This document shows, piece by piece, positions 61,361 through 64,000 of a stretch of 64,000 nt of DNA (within the stretch, counting starts at the first letter, position 1; each line of letters opens with the position of its first letter). The notes under the pieces were generated by a model that saw only the letters and a program-made list of their open reading frames with translations, had not been told where the DNA came from and did no database searches. Source of the DNA: Ecdyonurus torrentis (Eukaryota > Arthropoda > Insecta > Ephemeroptera > Heptageniidae); assembly GCA_949318235.1 (NCBI GenBank), contig OX439136.1:12574927-12638926 (forward strand), in the 5' to 3' direction. The position numbers were made by a program, and so were the translations under genes.

Positions 61361-61685
61361 CTGAAATATAAATAATTTTAATTAATACAATTATATAAAA
61401 TTCTATGGAAGAGTTAATTTAAAAATTAACATCATTGAAAGATAATAGAATTAAAAAGAAAAAAGTTTTTATATGAAATTTTGGGATTATTTTCTACAAC
61501 TTTTAAAAATTTTCCTCCACAAATAACTATTCTTGCATTTTTAAACAAAGATTGTTAATTCAGCTAATATATTTACAATAAAATGTCTGTTGGACTAAAA
61601 ATTCTGCATTATAGGCATAAAAATTATTAGTATAATAATAATAAAATAAAAAACAGAAAAAATAACATGCTTATTACTTATTGCA

Positions 61686-61717
<32 letters not shown>

Positions 61718-64000
61718 AAAAAAAAAAAAGCAAATTATGCAATAATACTTATTTATACATTATTTTCAAATTTGAAAACGTGCATGTTATTGATAAAATA
61801 TTTTTGCATCAATTTAGTATGCTTAAAACCTTAGCAGTAACGCTGCTTGTGATACATTAAAAATAGCGACAGTTTTACTTTGACGCAAAATAGAGTTAAT
61901 AGTCATTCAATCCTTAATCCTCTTAAAATGTACGTTTATTTGATAGTCTGCATTATTATCTTTACTTTCACCGCTTTTTTTTTTCTTTTCATATACAAAA
62001 TGCTTGTCATGTTGGAAAATGATGAATTGATGTCATCATTTCGATTTACTATACAAATTTGTCCTTGCATCTCTCGGACCTTATTAAGCACTTTGTATTA
62101 TACATATACATGCTTTTCATTATTATTTTTTTTTTAATGATTGTTTTTGCATGTCATAGTTTAAAGAATTAACAACATTGTATTTTTTTATATTTTATTA
62201 TTTAATATATAAATATAAATATTTTTATTATTGATAAAATTAAATATAAAAATATTTATATAGTTTTACTTGTATTCTACAAAAAGAAAATGTTTTTTTT
62301 TTAATAATTTATCTCTAGATATTTAATAATTTATTTATTATTTTTTTTTTTATTTACAAAATATTTAATCTCATGCATTTAAATATCAATATCGTATTAA
62401 TATGTTCTTATTGTGTGCTCTAAGAATAGTTTATATACGTTACACTTAGATAATGTTAGTTACATGTTGAGGGATCTGATATGGAATTTAGTAAAATGTC
62501 ATGGATTGAAATTTATATTTTGAATGCTGAATGTAAGCAAAAATAACTACAAAAGTATGAATTATTTGTGACTTTTTAAGTATCCATTACCATAAGCAAG
62601 TAAAAAGAAAAGTTGTCCATGTCAACAATTTAAGTTTAGTATTATCATTACTCGGCTACTTTAAATGTCATATGGTATTCACATTTTGGCAATGCTGTTT
62701 ACTGGTGAAGTGCAAGAGCCAATCACAGGCAGTGCGAGAAAGGATTATTTTTACCGTGTTTAGTAAAAATAACCATCAAAAATATAACATTTTAAATGAT
62801 GAATACACTTTTACGTTTTTTAAGCCAATAAAAATTGTCAACAACGGTAAGATCCATTGCATTATTCTGATACTAAAAAGACCTGTCAAATAAGGATTTT
62901 AACTGCGATCACAGGTAGCGTAGGGAAAGCTATTTCTCTAATCTCACAACATCTATCAATGCAAATTCTAGTAATTTTTTTTTTATGTGTATTTTATTAT
63001 TTTCTAATATAAAAAATTAACGATAAAAATTTTCACCTATATATAACCTCAATTAAGTTATTTATTAACATTTAAAGAAATTTTCAAACATAAATTCTCT
63101 ACTTCATTTTATACGTAAAAAGTAAACAATTTATTTTAATTAAGGCTATGATGCAAAAGTGATATCAGCGACGCAAATTTTTTATAGTACTTATATAATA
63201 TAATTTTAGTCCTCATAACCTAAAAAATTAATTTAAAGATAAACTCTAACCTCTGTTACAAAATTATTATATAAAAACATTGCGTAAGATCAAAAACATA
63301 CTATATAACATCCTTTATTATAAATTAATCCCTTAAATCTTTAAAAATTTCCACTTAAAAAACTTTCCATTTTCTTTTTCGTACTTAAAAAAAAATAATA
63401 TATTGATGTTCATATGCGTGTAAAATGCAAAGCTATGAACCATAATTGTTTTTAATTAAAAGTCATGCAAAAAAAGTACATTAACATGCTATGATGAAAG
63501 ATGAAGAGAGAGAATAAACACATATTAAATGTCAAAACTTTTGTCACCGGATATTAATAGGGAAATCCGGTAAATTATATGCATTATATTTTTTTCTATA
63601 TGTGTATGGATGTTTAGATTTTTTTTTTTATATATTATATTATACACGTGAAATTGTCATTGCATAAATATATATGATGTGATACCTACTTTCTCTGTGA
63701 CTGAAATGCAATATAAAAGGAAATTTAATGTTTAATATGACTGAATTTGTAGTGCATACAACATACAGCAAGTAAAAATATAGCATAAAAAAACACATTA
63801 TTTTTAATTGGTTCTAAAATTTTATAATTTAAAATTTGATGTATAATTTTTAATAACATAATATTATAATTAATAAAAAGCATTTTATGTTTAATGTTAA
63901 ATGTTTTAATTTTTTTTTTTTAAGAATTCAAATATATTATTATTTAATTTTTTATTTTTTATTAATAAATGTTTTATTGAAGTGTACTACGTGTTCATGT
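61361..64000. other. Upstream region of the sphingomyelinase gene
   Basis: Probably a 5' UTR intron. Poly-A at 61685-61729 with one G. 62790-62845 resembles the family-E arm (ACTTTTACGTTTTTTAAGCC). No first exon or promoter can be placed. Confidence 0.5.

Noticed and set aside
62672..62893. 73-codon plus-strand ORF upstream of the sphingomyelinase gene
   Set aside because: It overlaps a stretch resembling the non-coding arm of family E; no family recognised.

Overview
The window looks like nuclear DNA of an invertebrate animal, most likely an arthropod. It is very AT-rich. It has GT-AG introns, short coding exons, many homopolymer and dinucleotide tracts, and an unusually dense set of short inverted-repeat (fold-back/MITE-type) elements. 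Nothing prokaryotic is present. The species cannot be named from the sequence.

Layout. (1) 1-1517, minus strand: a decayed, internally deleted pogo/jerky-like DNA transposon. It sits just upstream of, or in an intron of, gene 1. (2) 1913-10539, plus strand: the 3' part of a gene for a Ser/Arg-rich, probably disordered protein that I do not recognise. Two constitutive exons lead either to a large 1,447-bp exon plus a proline-rich last exon, or to an alternative stop-containing exon at 5107-5363. (3) 13403-14476, plus strand: a complete three-exon gene for spliceosomal Sm protein F (SNRPF, 87 aa). (4) 17210-61253, minus strand: a complete acid sphingomyelinase gene of 12 coding exons and 670 aa, tail-to-tail with SNRPF. 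All exon phases join cleanly, and the signal peptide, saposin-B domain, every metal-ligand motif of the phosphoesterase and the Cys-rich C-terminal end are visible. Its first coding exon (signal peptide) is separated from the second by a 36.6-kb intron, which makes up more than half of the window. (5) 61361-64000: upstream sequence of the sphingomyelinase gene without a recognisable exon.

The 36.6-kb intron carries no convincing protein-coding gene. It holds a series of fold-back elements: a 2.54-kb near-perfect palindrome (arms of about 1,050 bp, 41291-43832), a 3.4-kb element with roughly 300-bp terminal inverted repeats (45564-49000), a 1.18-kb element with 215-bp arms plus a solo arm elsewhere, MITEs flanked by TTAA, a Tc1-type MITE, and others. 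Several families recur elsewhere in the window, and one insertion is nested inside another repeat. The three host genes are functionally unrelated (splicing, lysosomal/secreted sphingolipid hydrolysis, unknown). The main interest lies in the alternative transcript structures and in the fold-back families.
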